A DNA stretch of 6,790 bases from Nitrospirota bacterium (GCA_015485235.1 WFTX01000320.1:1-6790); one strand, 5' to 3'; numbered from the stretch's first letter, positions 1 to 5,634 are shown. The notes: generated by a model from the sequence alone, not told the origin. Made by a program: numbers and translations.

Positions 1-204
1 CAGTAATAGCAGAAGAAGAGTTTGAGACAGATTGACCCCTCACGAACCTTTCCATCGGTCAGCGATCCCCAGCAGTGGTTTCATTCTGGAGTCAGTTGCC
101 AGTTTGGGGGCTAAGTGCAAGCCTTTCCCTGCTTTACATGAGTGTTGCTAAAGACAACCACATAGGAGACAGGGAGCACTGAGGTGTGAACAAATTTCAT
201 GTAA
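1..204. other. Left-edge region without a recognisable gene
   Basis: No reading frame of useful length with a credible start is visible on either strand. The only coding hint is the third forward frame, which is open from base 3 to a TGA at 33-35 and would read as an acidic tail ending EEEFETD. That could be the last ten residues of a rightward gene lying outside the window, but ten residues cannot identify a family or prove coding. A weak GGCT/AGCC stem at 109-123 has no T-run and is not called a terminator. The rest is unassigned; a decayed gene or mobile-element remnant cannot be excluded from sequence alone. Confidence 0.35.
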
Positions 205-233
205 TTGACAATATCCCCGGTCTGCTTTATACT
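205..233 (+). promoter_or_regulatory. Sigma-70-type promoter for the DUF3617-pfkB unit
   Basis: A perfect -35 box TTGACA (205-210) is separated by 17 bp from a -10 box TATACT (228-233, five of six consensus bases). Transcription would start near 240, leaving an untranslated leader of about 53 nt before the ATG at 293. This is the best promoter match in the window. Confidence 0.75.
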
Positions 234-278
234 GTTAAAGACAGCCAGGCATTCCGGCCGGCTGGACAAAAGATAATC

Positions 279-285
279 AAGGAGG
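279..285 (+). promoter_or_regulatory. Shine-Dalgarno site of the DUF3617 gene
   Basis: AAGGAGG lies 7 nt before the ATG at 293, an almost ideal ribosome binding site. It fixes the start of the DUF3617 gene. Confidence 0.8.
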
Positions 286-292
286 AGAGATT

Positions 293-703
293 ATGCTCAG
301 GAAAACCCTGCTTTTCACGGCCCTTATACTGATTTTGACCGGCCTTCCAGCCTCGTACGGGATGGACATGAAGGACGGTCTCTGGGAGATAACCTCAAAG
401 ATTGAGATGCCCGGCATGCCCTTTGCCATGCCGCCCCAGACCTTCAGGCAGTGTATAACAAAGGACAATCCCATTCCCCAAAAAGAGGAGGGGAAACAGG
501 ATTGCAAGATACTTGAGAGGAAGATCAAGGGCAATACCGTTTCATGGACCATGCGGTGTAGCAGTCCGGAAGGGACTTACCAGATGAAGGGTGAGACCAC
601 ATACAACCGGGATAGCTTTACCGGCGAGATGCAGATGACCACGCCCGACGGCACGGAGATGCTCCAGCATATGAAGGGACACCGTATCGGAGAGTGCAAG
701 TAG
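293..703 (+). CDS. DUF3617-family small exported protein
   Basis: 136 residues. The N-terminus is a typical Sec signal peptide: K4 in a short basic n-region, a hydrophobic core at about 5-19, and a likely cleavage after the PASYG segment near residue 23. The mature part begins with the hallmark of DUF3617 proteins, GLWEITSKIEMPGMP (29-43), followed by a QC-containing strand (53-54). Four cysteines (54, 71, 89, 135) could form two disulfides outside the cytoplasm. The family is small periplasmic or surface proteins of unknown function, so no role is assigned. The start is fixed by a strong Shine-Dalgarno and the gene is first in a unit with the downstream kinase. The family call rests on the motif and overall pattern and is fairly secure; the disulfides are inference. 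Confidence 0.8.
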   Translation: MLRKTLLFTALILILTGLPASYGMDMKDGLWEITSKIEMPGMPFAMPPQTFRQCITKDNPIPQKEEGKQDCKILERKIKGNTVSWTMRCSSPEGTYQMKGETTYNRDSFTGEMQMTTPDGTEMLQHMKGHRIGECK

Positions 704-717
704 TAAGCCCTTTCCAG

Positions 718-1638
718 ATGAAGACAGTTACAGGCATTGGACAGGCATCGTGGGACTACCTTGGGCTTGTGGATGAATATCCTTCAGGGGATACCAAAAA
801 GGAGGTGCTCCAGTGGGAGGAGCAGGGTGGCGGCCCTGTTGCCACTGCACTCGTTACACTCCAGAGACTGGGGGTACAGACAAGGTTTCATGGTGTTGTC
901 GGTGATGACAGGGAGGGTGACCGGATAAGGGAGTCCCTGACAGATGAGGGAGTGGATGTTTCAGGTCTCAGGATAAGGGAGGGATCAGCCTCACAGGTTG
1001 CCTTTATAGTGATAGAGCAGGGAAGCGGTAAGAGGACGATCTTCTGGCGAAGGCCAACGGGGCCTCCCCTTGAGCCGGAAGAAGCAGGTGCGCTCTTCCT
1101 TGAAGGTGCTGACTTTCTCCTTCTTGACGGACTCATGGCAGAGGTCTCCATCCATGCTGCCAGAAAGGCACGGTCCGAGGGGGTTCCGGTGATGATTGAT
1201 GCCGGGAGGGTGAGAGAGGGAATGCTTGAGCTTGCCCGCCTCTCTGATTATGTTGTGGGATCCGAGGAGTTTGCAAGGGATCTCGGTTTTGACGGCGATA
1301 CTGAGGCTTTCAGGCATCTGCTCTGGAAAGAGGGGTTTCCAGTGACCACCATCACTCTCGGAGAACGGGGAAGCATCACCTTCAACAATGATGAGGTCTT
1401 CAGGACAGAGGCATTCCGGGTTGATGTGGTTGATACCACCGGAGCAGGCGATGTATTTCACGGAGGATATATTTACGGCCTTCTTGAGGGATGGGAATTA
1501 CGAAAGACAGTGATTTTTGCCTCTGCCCTTTCCGCCCTGAAGTGCCGGTTCATGGGGGGACGGAGGGGGATTGCCTCTCTGAGCGAGGTGATGGAGTTTC
1601 TCAGGGAGAGGAATGCTCCATTTTTCAGTTCTCCATAA
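718..1638 (+). CDS. PfkB/ribokinase-family carbohydrate kinase
   Basis: 306 residues from the ATG at 718, the usual length for this family. PfkB enzymes transfer phosphate from ATP to a hydroxyl of a sugar or nucleoside in the cytoplasm. Visible signatures are the N-terminal GIGQASWDYL strand, the substrate-side glycine patch QGGGPVATA (36-44), a DAGR segment (161-164), LGERGS (214-219), and the C-terminal DTTGAGD (239-245). In the last motif GAGD forms the anion hole and D245 is the expected catalytic base. Substrate cannot be told from sequence. The frame stays open upstream to a GTG at 694 that overlaps the DUF3617 gene. I prefer ATG 718 because the fold's first strand begins there, although neither start has a well-placed Shine-Dalgarno. 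Translation is probably coupled to the preceding gene, whose stop is 14 nt upstream. Confidence 0.88.
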   Translation: MKTVTGIGQASWDYLGLVDEYPSGDTKKEVLQWEEQGGGPVATALVTLQRLGVQTRFHGVVGDDREGDRIRESLTDEGVDVSGLRIREGSASQVAFIVIEQGSGKRTIFWRRPTGPPLEPEEAGALFLEGADFLLLDGLMAEVSIHAARKARSEGVPVMIDAGRVREGMLELARLSDYVVGSEEFARDLGFDGDTEAFRHLLWKEGFPVTTITLGERGSITFNNDEVFRTEAFRVDVVDTTGAGDVFHGGYIYGLLEGWELRKTVIFASALSALKCRFMGGRRGIASLSEVMEFLRERNAPFFSSP

Positions 1639-1681
1639 TTACGTTCTGCGTTTATAGCGTTAATTGCGTTTGTTGCGTGGA
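1637..1681 (+). repeat. Imperfect 9-bp tandem repeat, about five units
   Basis: Directly after (and touching) the kinase stop codon are about five 9-bp units, consensus TTGCGTTNN: 1637-1645, 1646-1654, 1655-1663, 1664-1672 and 1673-1681. The GCGT core is kept in the middle units and decays at the edges. No spacers separate the units. Function is unknown. Confidence 0.7.
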
Positions 1682-1718
1682 AGCGCATATGCGTATAACC
1701 AGGAAGGCGAGAAAGGCA

Positions 1719-1812
1719 ATGACTCAATGACTTGATGACCAGTGACGGCCGTAAGGCTAAGGTCGAGGTCAAGGCCGAGTAACCTGATAACCCGGTAACT
1801 CAATAACTTTCA
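1719..1812 (+). repeat. Composite octamer-hexamer-octamer repeat block downstream of mqnB
   Basis: Three arrays adjoin. Octamers resembling TGACTCAA run at 1720-1750, with one unit a base short. Four hexamers AGGYYR follow at 1754-1777, then AG. Four octamers resembling TAACCTGA run at 1780-1811 and reach into the mqnB stop codon. The two octamer sets share the pattern TRACYYRA, and TGACTCAA and TAACTCAA differ by a single base. The hexamer-AG-TAAC order recurs on the other side of mqnB in the same orientation. Confidence 0.8.
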
Positions 1813-2535
1813 GAGGTTATCGATTATCCTTATCAGTGCATCCTGGACAGAAAAGGCTGCTTCCCGGAGTTTCCAGTCCCTCTTTTCCCTTCTGCCCACA
1901 GGATTGCTTATCCCCCTGATTTCAAGGAAGGGGACATCCCGGATGAAGGATACATGGGCAACGGCGGCTCCCTCCATGTTTTCACAGACCGGCCGGTATC
2001 TCCTCCTCAACTGTTCAGCCCGGGCGTCGGTCCCGGTAACGGTAGAGACGGTGACAAAGGGACCCTTCCTGAAGAAGATCTCTTCCTTGTTCAGTGCTGC
2101 AGCGAGCCTTCGAAGGTGGCTCTCTGCTACAGGGAGAGTGTTATGGAAGACCTGCCTCCCCCGTTGGACAAGGGGGAGGTTCATGAACCGGAGATCCCGG
2201 AAACCGCTGGAGAGGATAACCCCCTCATCACCGTAGATCTCTTTACTGGCAAGAGCAATGTCTCCGGGTCTCAGTCCGCTTCCAGGATATGCTCCTCCCA
2301 GGCCAAAACTGATAACAAGGGATGGATCGTACTCCCGAAGGGTGAGTGTAGTGGCAATGGAGGCGTTAGTCTTTCCAGCTCCGCTGATCACGAGGAGCAG
2401 GTCCCTGTCTGAAAGACTCCCCCTCAGCCTGCGTATTCCCCAGCCGGAGACATCCTCCTTCCTCTTCATCGCATCTGCGATCAGATCCCCCTCAAAAGGG
2501 ACTGCACAGACAAGCACTATCAGTCCAGATAGCAT
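1810..2535 (-). CDS. mqnB: Futalosine hydrolase (menaquinone biosynthesis)
   Basis: 241 residues from the ATG at 2535. MqnB cleaves futalosine to dehypoxanthinyl futalosine and hypoxanthine in the cytoplasmic futalosine route to menaquinone. The protein has the nucleoside phosphorylase/hydrolase fold. Visible features are AVPFEGDLI (11-19), SGAGKTNA (51-58), a GLGGAYPGSGL glycine strand (78-88) with GDIALAS, YGDEGV (101-106), the purine/ribose-binding segment ENMEGAA (185-191), and FLEIRGISNPVG (203-214), where the Asn after GIS is typical of this branch. The frame runs 18 codons further upstream, but those codons are translated hexamer repeat (alternating Asn/Asp and Leu), so I reject that start. 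A GTG at 2517 is a shorter alternative. No other menaquinone gene is adjacent. Gene identity is strong; the exact start is moderately sure. Confidence 0.88.
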   Translation of the reverse strand: MLSGLIVLVCAVPFEGDLIADAMKRKEDVSGWGIRRLRGSLSDRDLLLVISGAGKTNASIATTLTLREYDPSLVISFGLGGAYPGSGLRPGDIALASKEIYGDEGVILSSGFRDLRFMNLPLVQRGRQVFHNTLPVAESHLRRLAAALNKEEIFFRKGPFVTVSTVTGTDARAEQLRRRYRPVCENMEGAAVAHVSFIRDVPFLEIRGISNPVGRREKRDWKLREAAFSVQDALIRIIDNL

Positions 2536-2540
2536 AGTAG

Positions 2541-2570
2541 ATATTAGGCTAAGGTTGAGGTTGAGGTCAA
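2541..2570 (-). promoter_or_regulatory. Candidate mqnB promoter built partly from repeat hexamers
   Basis: Read leftward, TTGACC (2570-2565) lies 18 bp from TAATAT (2546-2541), five and four matches to the -35 and -10 consensus. Initiation would fall at about 2534-2535, which is the chosen ATG, so the message would be leaderless. The -35 box is the reverse complement of one repeat hexamer junction; another TTGACC lies at 2589-2584. Confidence 0.45.
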
Positions 2571-2612
2571 GGTTTGAGGTTGAGGTCAAGGTTAAGGCTG
2601 AGGTTAAGGCTG
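2546..2612 (+). repeat. AGGYYR hexamer tandem repeat, about eleven units
   Basis: Eleven hexamers, almost all fitting AGGYYR (variants AGGCTA, AGGTTG, AGGTCA, AGGTTA, AGGCTG), run without spacers, with one extra G at 2576. One unit (2570-2575) ends in T. They are followed by AG and then the TAACCTAA octamers. The array lies upstream of mqnB and is in the same orientation as the shorter array at 1754-1777. Confidence 0.85.
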
Positions 2613-2614
2613 AG

Positions 2615-2671
2615 TAACCTAATAACCTAAATATACTAATACACTAATATACTAATATACCAATATACCAA
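2615..2671 (+). repeat. AT-rich octamer tandem repeat, seven units
   Basis: Two units of TAACCTAA (2615-2622, 2623-2630) are followed by a single extra A and then five units of the form TATACTAA/TATACCAA (2632-2671, the second reading TACACTAA). The consensus is TANNCYAA. The array stops about 24 bp before the -10 box of the parB-like gene. There are no spacers, so it is not CRISPR. Confidence 0.85.
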
Positions 2672-2694
2672 ATGTATAAAAGGGACTGTTGGGT

Positions 2695-2700
2695 TATAAT
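2695..2700 (+). promoter_or_regulatory. -10 box of the parB-like gene
   Basis: A perfect TATAAT lies only 6 nt before the ATG at 2707. Initiation 6-7 nt downstream would fall on or next to that ATG, and there is no Shine-Dalgarno, so the transcript may be leaderless. No convincing -35 box is present at 16-18 bp; the octamer repeat ends in that region. Confidence 0.5.
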
Positions 2701-2706
2701 GTATGT

Positions 2707-3675
2707 ATGAAAACTCTGCTGAAGGTGGACTCAATAGTCCTCGAACAAAGTCCCTTCAACTACCGCCCCTTTCTCTTCCTCAATGATGAAGAGAAAGATA
2801 CTATTGAGCAGTCCTTCAGTTTTCTGGGCATCCTGATGCCCCTCCTGGTTTATGCAGACAGGAATGGACAATACCATCTGATAGATGGTGAAAGGAGGCT
2901 CTGCTTTGCCAGAAAGAAGGGACTGAAGGAGATCAAGGCAAGGATACTCCCGCCTGAAACCCCGGTGGAGGCCCTGCTTGACTATTTGCTGTATCAATTG
3001 CGGGATGAGGTTCAGAGGAGTGCGATGAACGGGATCGGATTTATCCACTTCGCAGTAAAGACGGGCATTTCTGTTGACTGGATATTCCAGAGCCTTTCCA
3101 GGCTGCCCGGCTTCAGGCCGGACAGGAGGTTCATCGGCGAGGTGGAAAAAATAATGGACCTTCCTCTGCCCTTCAGACGGTTCTGTCATGAAAAGCGATA
3201 TTCCCTGAAGCAGGTCCGGAACCTTGCAGCCCTCCCCATGGAGATCATCCATCTTCTCATGGAGTGGGAGGATGACCTTCACCTCACCGCCTCGGTCCTT
3301 GACGAGATCGGGTCCGGACTGAGGGACTGTATAAGAAGGGAGAAGGTTGATCTGGAGGAGTTTGTGAAGACGTCAGGCTTTGAAGATGTGATAACTTCCG
3401 GGCTTTCCCCCAGGGAGAAGACAGAGGAGATAAGGAGGATATTAAGGGAGCGCCGCTATCCCGTACTTTCAGAGGCAAACAGGAGAATAGAAGAACGGTT
3501 TGAGAGGATCAACCTTCCGGAGGGTGTGAGTGTCAGATGGGACAGAACACTTGAAAACCGGGAAGTGAAGGTGGAGCTATCAATGAGGAGCGCCGATGAA
3601 TGGGAAAGGATCTCTGGTCTGCTGAGGGCGGAGGCGTTGAAGAGGGCGATTGAAGAGACGCTGGAGGAGATCTGA
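2707..3675 (+). CDS. Orphan ParB N-terminal-domain protein
   Basis: 322 residues. The N-terminal third matches the ParB/Srx-like nucleotide-binding domain: a FLGILMPLLV strand-turn (39-48), corresponding to the usual GIxQPxxV box, then YHLIDGERRLCFARKKG (56-72), which carries the GERR phosphate-binding motif at 61-64. Residues of about 115-200 are helical and could hold the DNA-binding helix-turn-helix. The C-terminal part is charged and ends in a helix rich in Glu and Arg. In ParB proteins this fold binds and hydrolyses CTP and loads on parS. Here there is no parA beside it and I see no parS-like palindrome, so a role in chromosome partition is not supported; a stand-alone DNA-binding regulator is equally possible. 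The frame also offers a TTG at 2689, but that would place the start upstream of the -10 box, so ATG 2707 is preferred. Confidence 0.75.
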   Translation: MKTLLKVDSIVLEQSPFNYRPFLFLNDEEKDTIEQSFSFLGILMPLLVYADRNGQYHLIDGERRLCFARKKGLKEIKARILPPETPVEALLDYLLYQLRDEVQRSAMNGIGFIHFAVKTGISVDWIFQSLSRLPGFRPDRRFIGEVEKIMDLPLPFRRFCHEKRYSLKQVRNLAALPMEIIHLLMEWEDDLHLTASVLDEIGSGLRDCIRREKVDLEEFVKTSGFEDVITSGLSPREKTEEIRRILRERRYPVLSEANRRIEERFERINLPEGVSVRWDRTLENREVKVELSMRSADEWERISGLLRAEALKRAIEETLEEI

Positions 3676-3736
3676 CCCGCCTGGAGAGCAAATTGTCGTG
3701 GAGGGCCGGTTTAAAAAGGACCGCTTAATTGGAGTC

Positions 3737-3745
3737 TGATATAAT
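3737..3745 (+). promoter_or_regulatory. Extended -10 promoter of the ferredoxin-like gene
   Basis: TGA followed directly by a perfect TATAAT (3740-3745) forms an extended -10 element, which can work without a good -35 box; none is seen. Transcription would begin near 3752 and give a leader of about 20 nt that still contains the Shine-Dalgarno. Confidence 0.55.
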
Positions 3746-3760
3746 CGAGAATCTTTCAAC

Positions 3761-3765
3761 AGGAG
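3761..3765 (+). promoter_or_regulatory. Shine-Dalgarno site of the ferredoxin-like gene
   Basis: AGGAG lies 6 nt before the ATG at 3772. It supports that start, which places the first CxxC motif right at the N-terminus. Confidence 0.7.
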
Positions 3766-3771
3766 TCTTGA

Positions 3772-4587
3772 ATGTGTGAATTCTGCACACAACATGGTGA
3801 AGGGAAGAAGTGGTACGAAAATATCACCAACTACTCGGAGGAGGTCTTTCACCAGGTAAACTCGGAGGAGAACCTGAGATCCTTTCTGGAGGGCTTTTAC
3901 CGCTCCCTCAAGGTTGATGTTGAGAAGGCCCACAGGTGGAAGAAACGGTTCCCCCGTATCTATCGGCTCATCGCCTATCCCCTTCTTACCAGGCAGCAGA
4001 AGAAGACCCATTTCGGCCAGATCATTCCCCTGGAGGATGCAGAAAATATCCTTGACAGTACAGCCACAATCGTCCGGCTTCCCTGTATCTGCCGGAAGGT
4101 CACCACAGGCAAGGAGAAGAGATACTGTTTCGGTGTCGGTATGGATCTCACACCAATCATGAAGGATGTCCCTGATTTCAGTGAGTTCGAGCGGCTCTCA
4201 AAGGAGGAGGCAAAGGAGTTCATAAGGCACCTTGATGCCGGGGGCAACACCCACAGTGTCTGGACCTTCAACACGCCCTTTATCGGTGCCCTCTGCAACT
4301 GTGACAGGGACTGCATGGCCTGGAGGTTCCAGATGAAGATGGATCTGGGCAGGGTGATGTGGAAGGGGGAGTATGTTGCGGAGATTGATCCGGAGAGATG
4401 CAGCGGCTGCAGGGAGTGTATAAGGAGATGCTATTTCAGAGCGATCAATTATGACAGAAGGAATGCGAAGTGCTCTGTAAACCTCAGGAACTGTTACGGC
4501 TGTGGAATCTGCAGGGCGGTCTGCAAAGACGATGCAATAACCCTCCGTGACAGGACAGAGATACCAGCCGTGGCAGACCTGTGGTGA
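3772..4587 (+). CDS. Multi-cluster 4Fe-4S ferredoxin-like protein
   Basis: 271 residues with 17 cysteines and no signal peptide or membrane segment, so probably a cytoplasmic redox protein. Motifs in order: CEFC at 2-5 next to H8; a helical region to about 95; PCICR (104-108) with C119; a conserved-looking block with LSKEEAKEFI and HSVWTFNTPFIGA; CNCDRDC (175-181); then two classic 4Fe-4S ligand sets, CSGCRECIRRC (210-220) and CYGCGICRAVC (241-251). The C-terminal pair makes a bacterial-type dicluster ferredoxin domain. The middle CxCR...C...CxCxxxC block recalls larger ferredoxin-type proteins of anaerobes that carry similar motifs and may bind a further cluster. Partner enzyme and electron route are unknown, and no oxidoreductase gene is adjacent. 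The ferredoxin domain is certain; extra clusters are inference. Confidence 0.85.
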   Translation: MCEFCTQHGEGKKWYENITNYSEEVFHQVNSEENLRSFLEGFYRSLKVDVEKAHRWKKRFPRIYRLIAYPLLTRQQKKTHFGQIIPLEDAENILDSTATIVRLPCICRKVTTGKEKRYCFGVGMDLTPIMKDVPDFSEFERLSKEEAKEFIRHLDAGGNTHSVWTFNTPFIGALCNCDRDCMAWRFQMKMDLGRVMWKGEYVAEIDPERCSGCRECIRRCYFRAINYDRRNAKCSVNLRNCYGCGICRAVCKDDAITLRDRTEIPAVADLW

Positions 4588-4596
4588 GGGGTCTTA

Positions 4597-4612
4597 TGAT
4601 TTACTGATTTAC
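4597..4612 (+). repeat. Two tandem octamers TGATTTAC
   Basis: Two exact copies of TGATTTAC sit just after the ferredoxin-like gene. Two copies alone prove little, but the unit length and TGA-type start match the octamer arrays around mqnB, so this may be a minimal member of the same repeat style. Confidence 0.5.
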
Positions 4613-4641
4613 TGGAAGTAGCAGAACTTCTCTCTTTTAAG

Positions 4642-4647
4642 TATAAT
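4642..4647 (+). promoter_or_regulatory. -10 box of the mscS gene
   Basis: A perfect TATAAT lies 38 nt before the ATG at 4686. It predicts initiation near 4654 and a short leader that includes the Shine-Dalgarno. No good -35 box is present at 16-18 bp. Confidence 0.45.
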
Positions 4648-4673
4648 GGTAGGGGGAGACAAAACCTGTCCTG

Positions 4674-4680
4674 AGGAGGA
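4674..4680 (+). promoter_or_regulatory. Shine-Dalgarno site of mscS
   Basis: AGGAGGA ends 5 nt before the ATG at 4686, a strong ribosome binding site that fixes the start. Confidence 0.8.
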
Positions 4681-4685
4681 AACAG

Positions 4686-5501
4686 ATGGAAGAGATCCTG
4701 TCAAAGATTTCAGGCTACCTTGCTGTGTATGGGATTCGTGTGCTTGGTGCGATTGCCATTTTCATAATAGGTAAATGGATAGTAAAGCTTATCAAGAAGG
4801 CCATTATAAAGGTTATGGAAAAGGCGAAGGTGGATCCCACCCTCATCACATTTTTAGGGAATCTCTCCTACATGCTCCTTCTTACCTTTGTCATCCTTGC
4901 AGCCCTGAGCAACCTTGGTGTGAATACAACATCCTTCATAGCGGTGCTTGGTGCTGCAGGCCTTGCCGTTGGCCTGGCTCTCCAGGGCTCTCTTTCAAAC
5001 TTCGGTGCCGGTGTCCTGCTGATACTCCTCGGCCATTTCAAGGTGGGCGATTACGTGGAGGCAGGCGGTGTGGCAGGGACGGTTGAGGCGGTTCGTATCT
5101 TCAATACAGTCTTCAGAACCCCTGACAACAGGGTGATAATCGTTCCCAACTCAAACATAATAGGGGGGAATATCATAAACTACTCTGCAAAGGAAACAAG
5201 GAAGATTGATATTACAGTCGGCGTGAGTTACGACGACGACATCAGGGCTGTGAAGGGGGAACTTCAAAGGATTCTTCAGGAAGATGAGAGGATACTCAAG
5301 GACCCTGCTCCCTTTGTGGCAGTGGGTGAACTGGCAGACAGCAGTGTTAATTTCGTGATACGGCCATGGGTGAAGGCAGCCGATTACTGGAATGTCTACT
5401 TTGACCTGATCGAGAAGATCAAACTACGGTTTGATGAGAAGGGCTTTACCATACCCTATCCGCAGCAGGATATCCACCTTTACCAGGAAAAGAAGTCGTA
5501 A
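4686..5501 (+). CDS. mscS: Small-conductance mechanosensitive channel MscS
   Basis: 271 residues, close to the 286 of Escherichia coli MscS. It is an inner-membrane channel that opens under membrane tension and releases solutes on osmotic downshock. Three membrane helices are visible at about 13-33, 56-77 and 83-115. The third carries the Gly/Ala-rich pore helix GAAGLAVGLALQGSLSNFGA (89-108) with the Q-G-S-L-S-N-F signature. The cytoplasmic beta domain follows with FKVGDYVE (118-125), GTVEAV and VPNSNIIGG, and then the mixed alpha/beta part ending in the typical IPYPQQDIHLY near 256-266. The protein is minimal, with no extra sensor domains. It is flanked by unrelated single genes with its own promoter and Shine-Dalgarno, so it is likely monocistronic. 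Confidence 0.93.
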   Translation: MEEILSKISGYLAVYGIRVLGAIAIFIIGKWIVKLIKKAIIKVMEKAKVDPTLITFLGNLSYMLLLTFVILAALSNLGVNTTSFIAVLGAAGLAVGLALQGSLSNFGAGVLLILLGHFKVGDYVEAGGVAGTVEAVRIFNTVFRTPDNRVIIVPNSNIIGGNIINYSAKETRKIDITVGVSYDDDIRAVKGELQRILQEDERILKDPAPFVAVGELADSSVNFVIRPWVKAADYWNVYFDLIEKIKLRFDEKGFTIPYPQQDIHLYQEKKS

Positions 5502-5597
5502 AAGCGGATACATGCATGGCTGCCAGATAAGCCTTGGAGGGCCGGTGCAGGGCGTGTATGGATACATCCTTCTACCGATGGACGCCCCCCGTCTTCC

Positions 5598-5627
5598 TTT
5601 ACAAGCATATGATGGATAAAGTAGAAT
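5598..5627 (+). promoter_or_regulatory. Promoter of the arsR-family gene
   Basis: TTTACA (5598-5603) and TAGAAT (5622-5627) are separated by 18 bp; each matches five of six consensus bases. Initiation 7-8 nt downstream lands at 5634-5635, on the ATG at 5635. No Shine-Dalgarno precedes the gene, so a leaderless message is predicted. A repressor bound here could autoregulate, but no clear operator palindrome was found. Confidence 0.6.
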
Positions 5628-5634
5628 AATGGTC

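Noticed and set aside
991..1461. 156-residue leftward open frame
   Set aside because: It is antisense to the PfkB kinase gene and shows no recognisable domain.
1954..2412. 152-residue rightward open frame
   Set aside because: It is antisense to mqnB, whose family motifs are unmistakable; the forward translation shows no domain.
1637..2671. CRISPR array
   Set aside because: Units are 6-9 bp, contiguous, degenerate and without unique spacers; no cas genes are present.
2689..2706. TTG start giving six extra residues on the parB-like protein
   Set aside because: The TTG lies upstream of the TATAAT that probably drives the gene, and the ParB domain alignment begins at MKTLLKVDSIVL.
2615..2706. 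Canonical parS site next to the parB-like gene
   Set aside because: No palindrome resembling TGTTTCACGTGAAACA was seen here or elsewhere in the window.
2731..3282. 183-residue leftward open frame
   Set aside because: It lies wholly antisense to the parB-like gene, has no family motif and no start signal; it is a shadow of the coding strand.
3706..3725. Hairpin after the parB-like gene
   Set aside because: CGGT/ACCG pairs only four bases and no T-tract follows it.
4615..4642. Rho-independent terminator after the ferredoxin-like gene
   Set aside because: GAAGT/ACTTC gives only a 5-bp, AT-rich stem, and the following TCTCTTTTA is not a proper T-run.
5502..5634. Small gene between mscS and arsR
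   Set aside because: The 62-residue open frame begins inside mscS, has no Shine-Dalgarno of its own and resembles no family; the gap is better explained as leader plus promoter.
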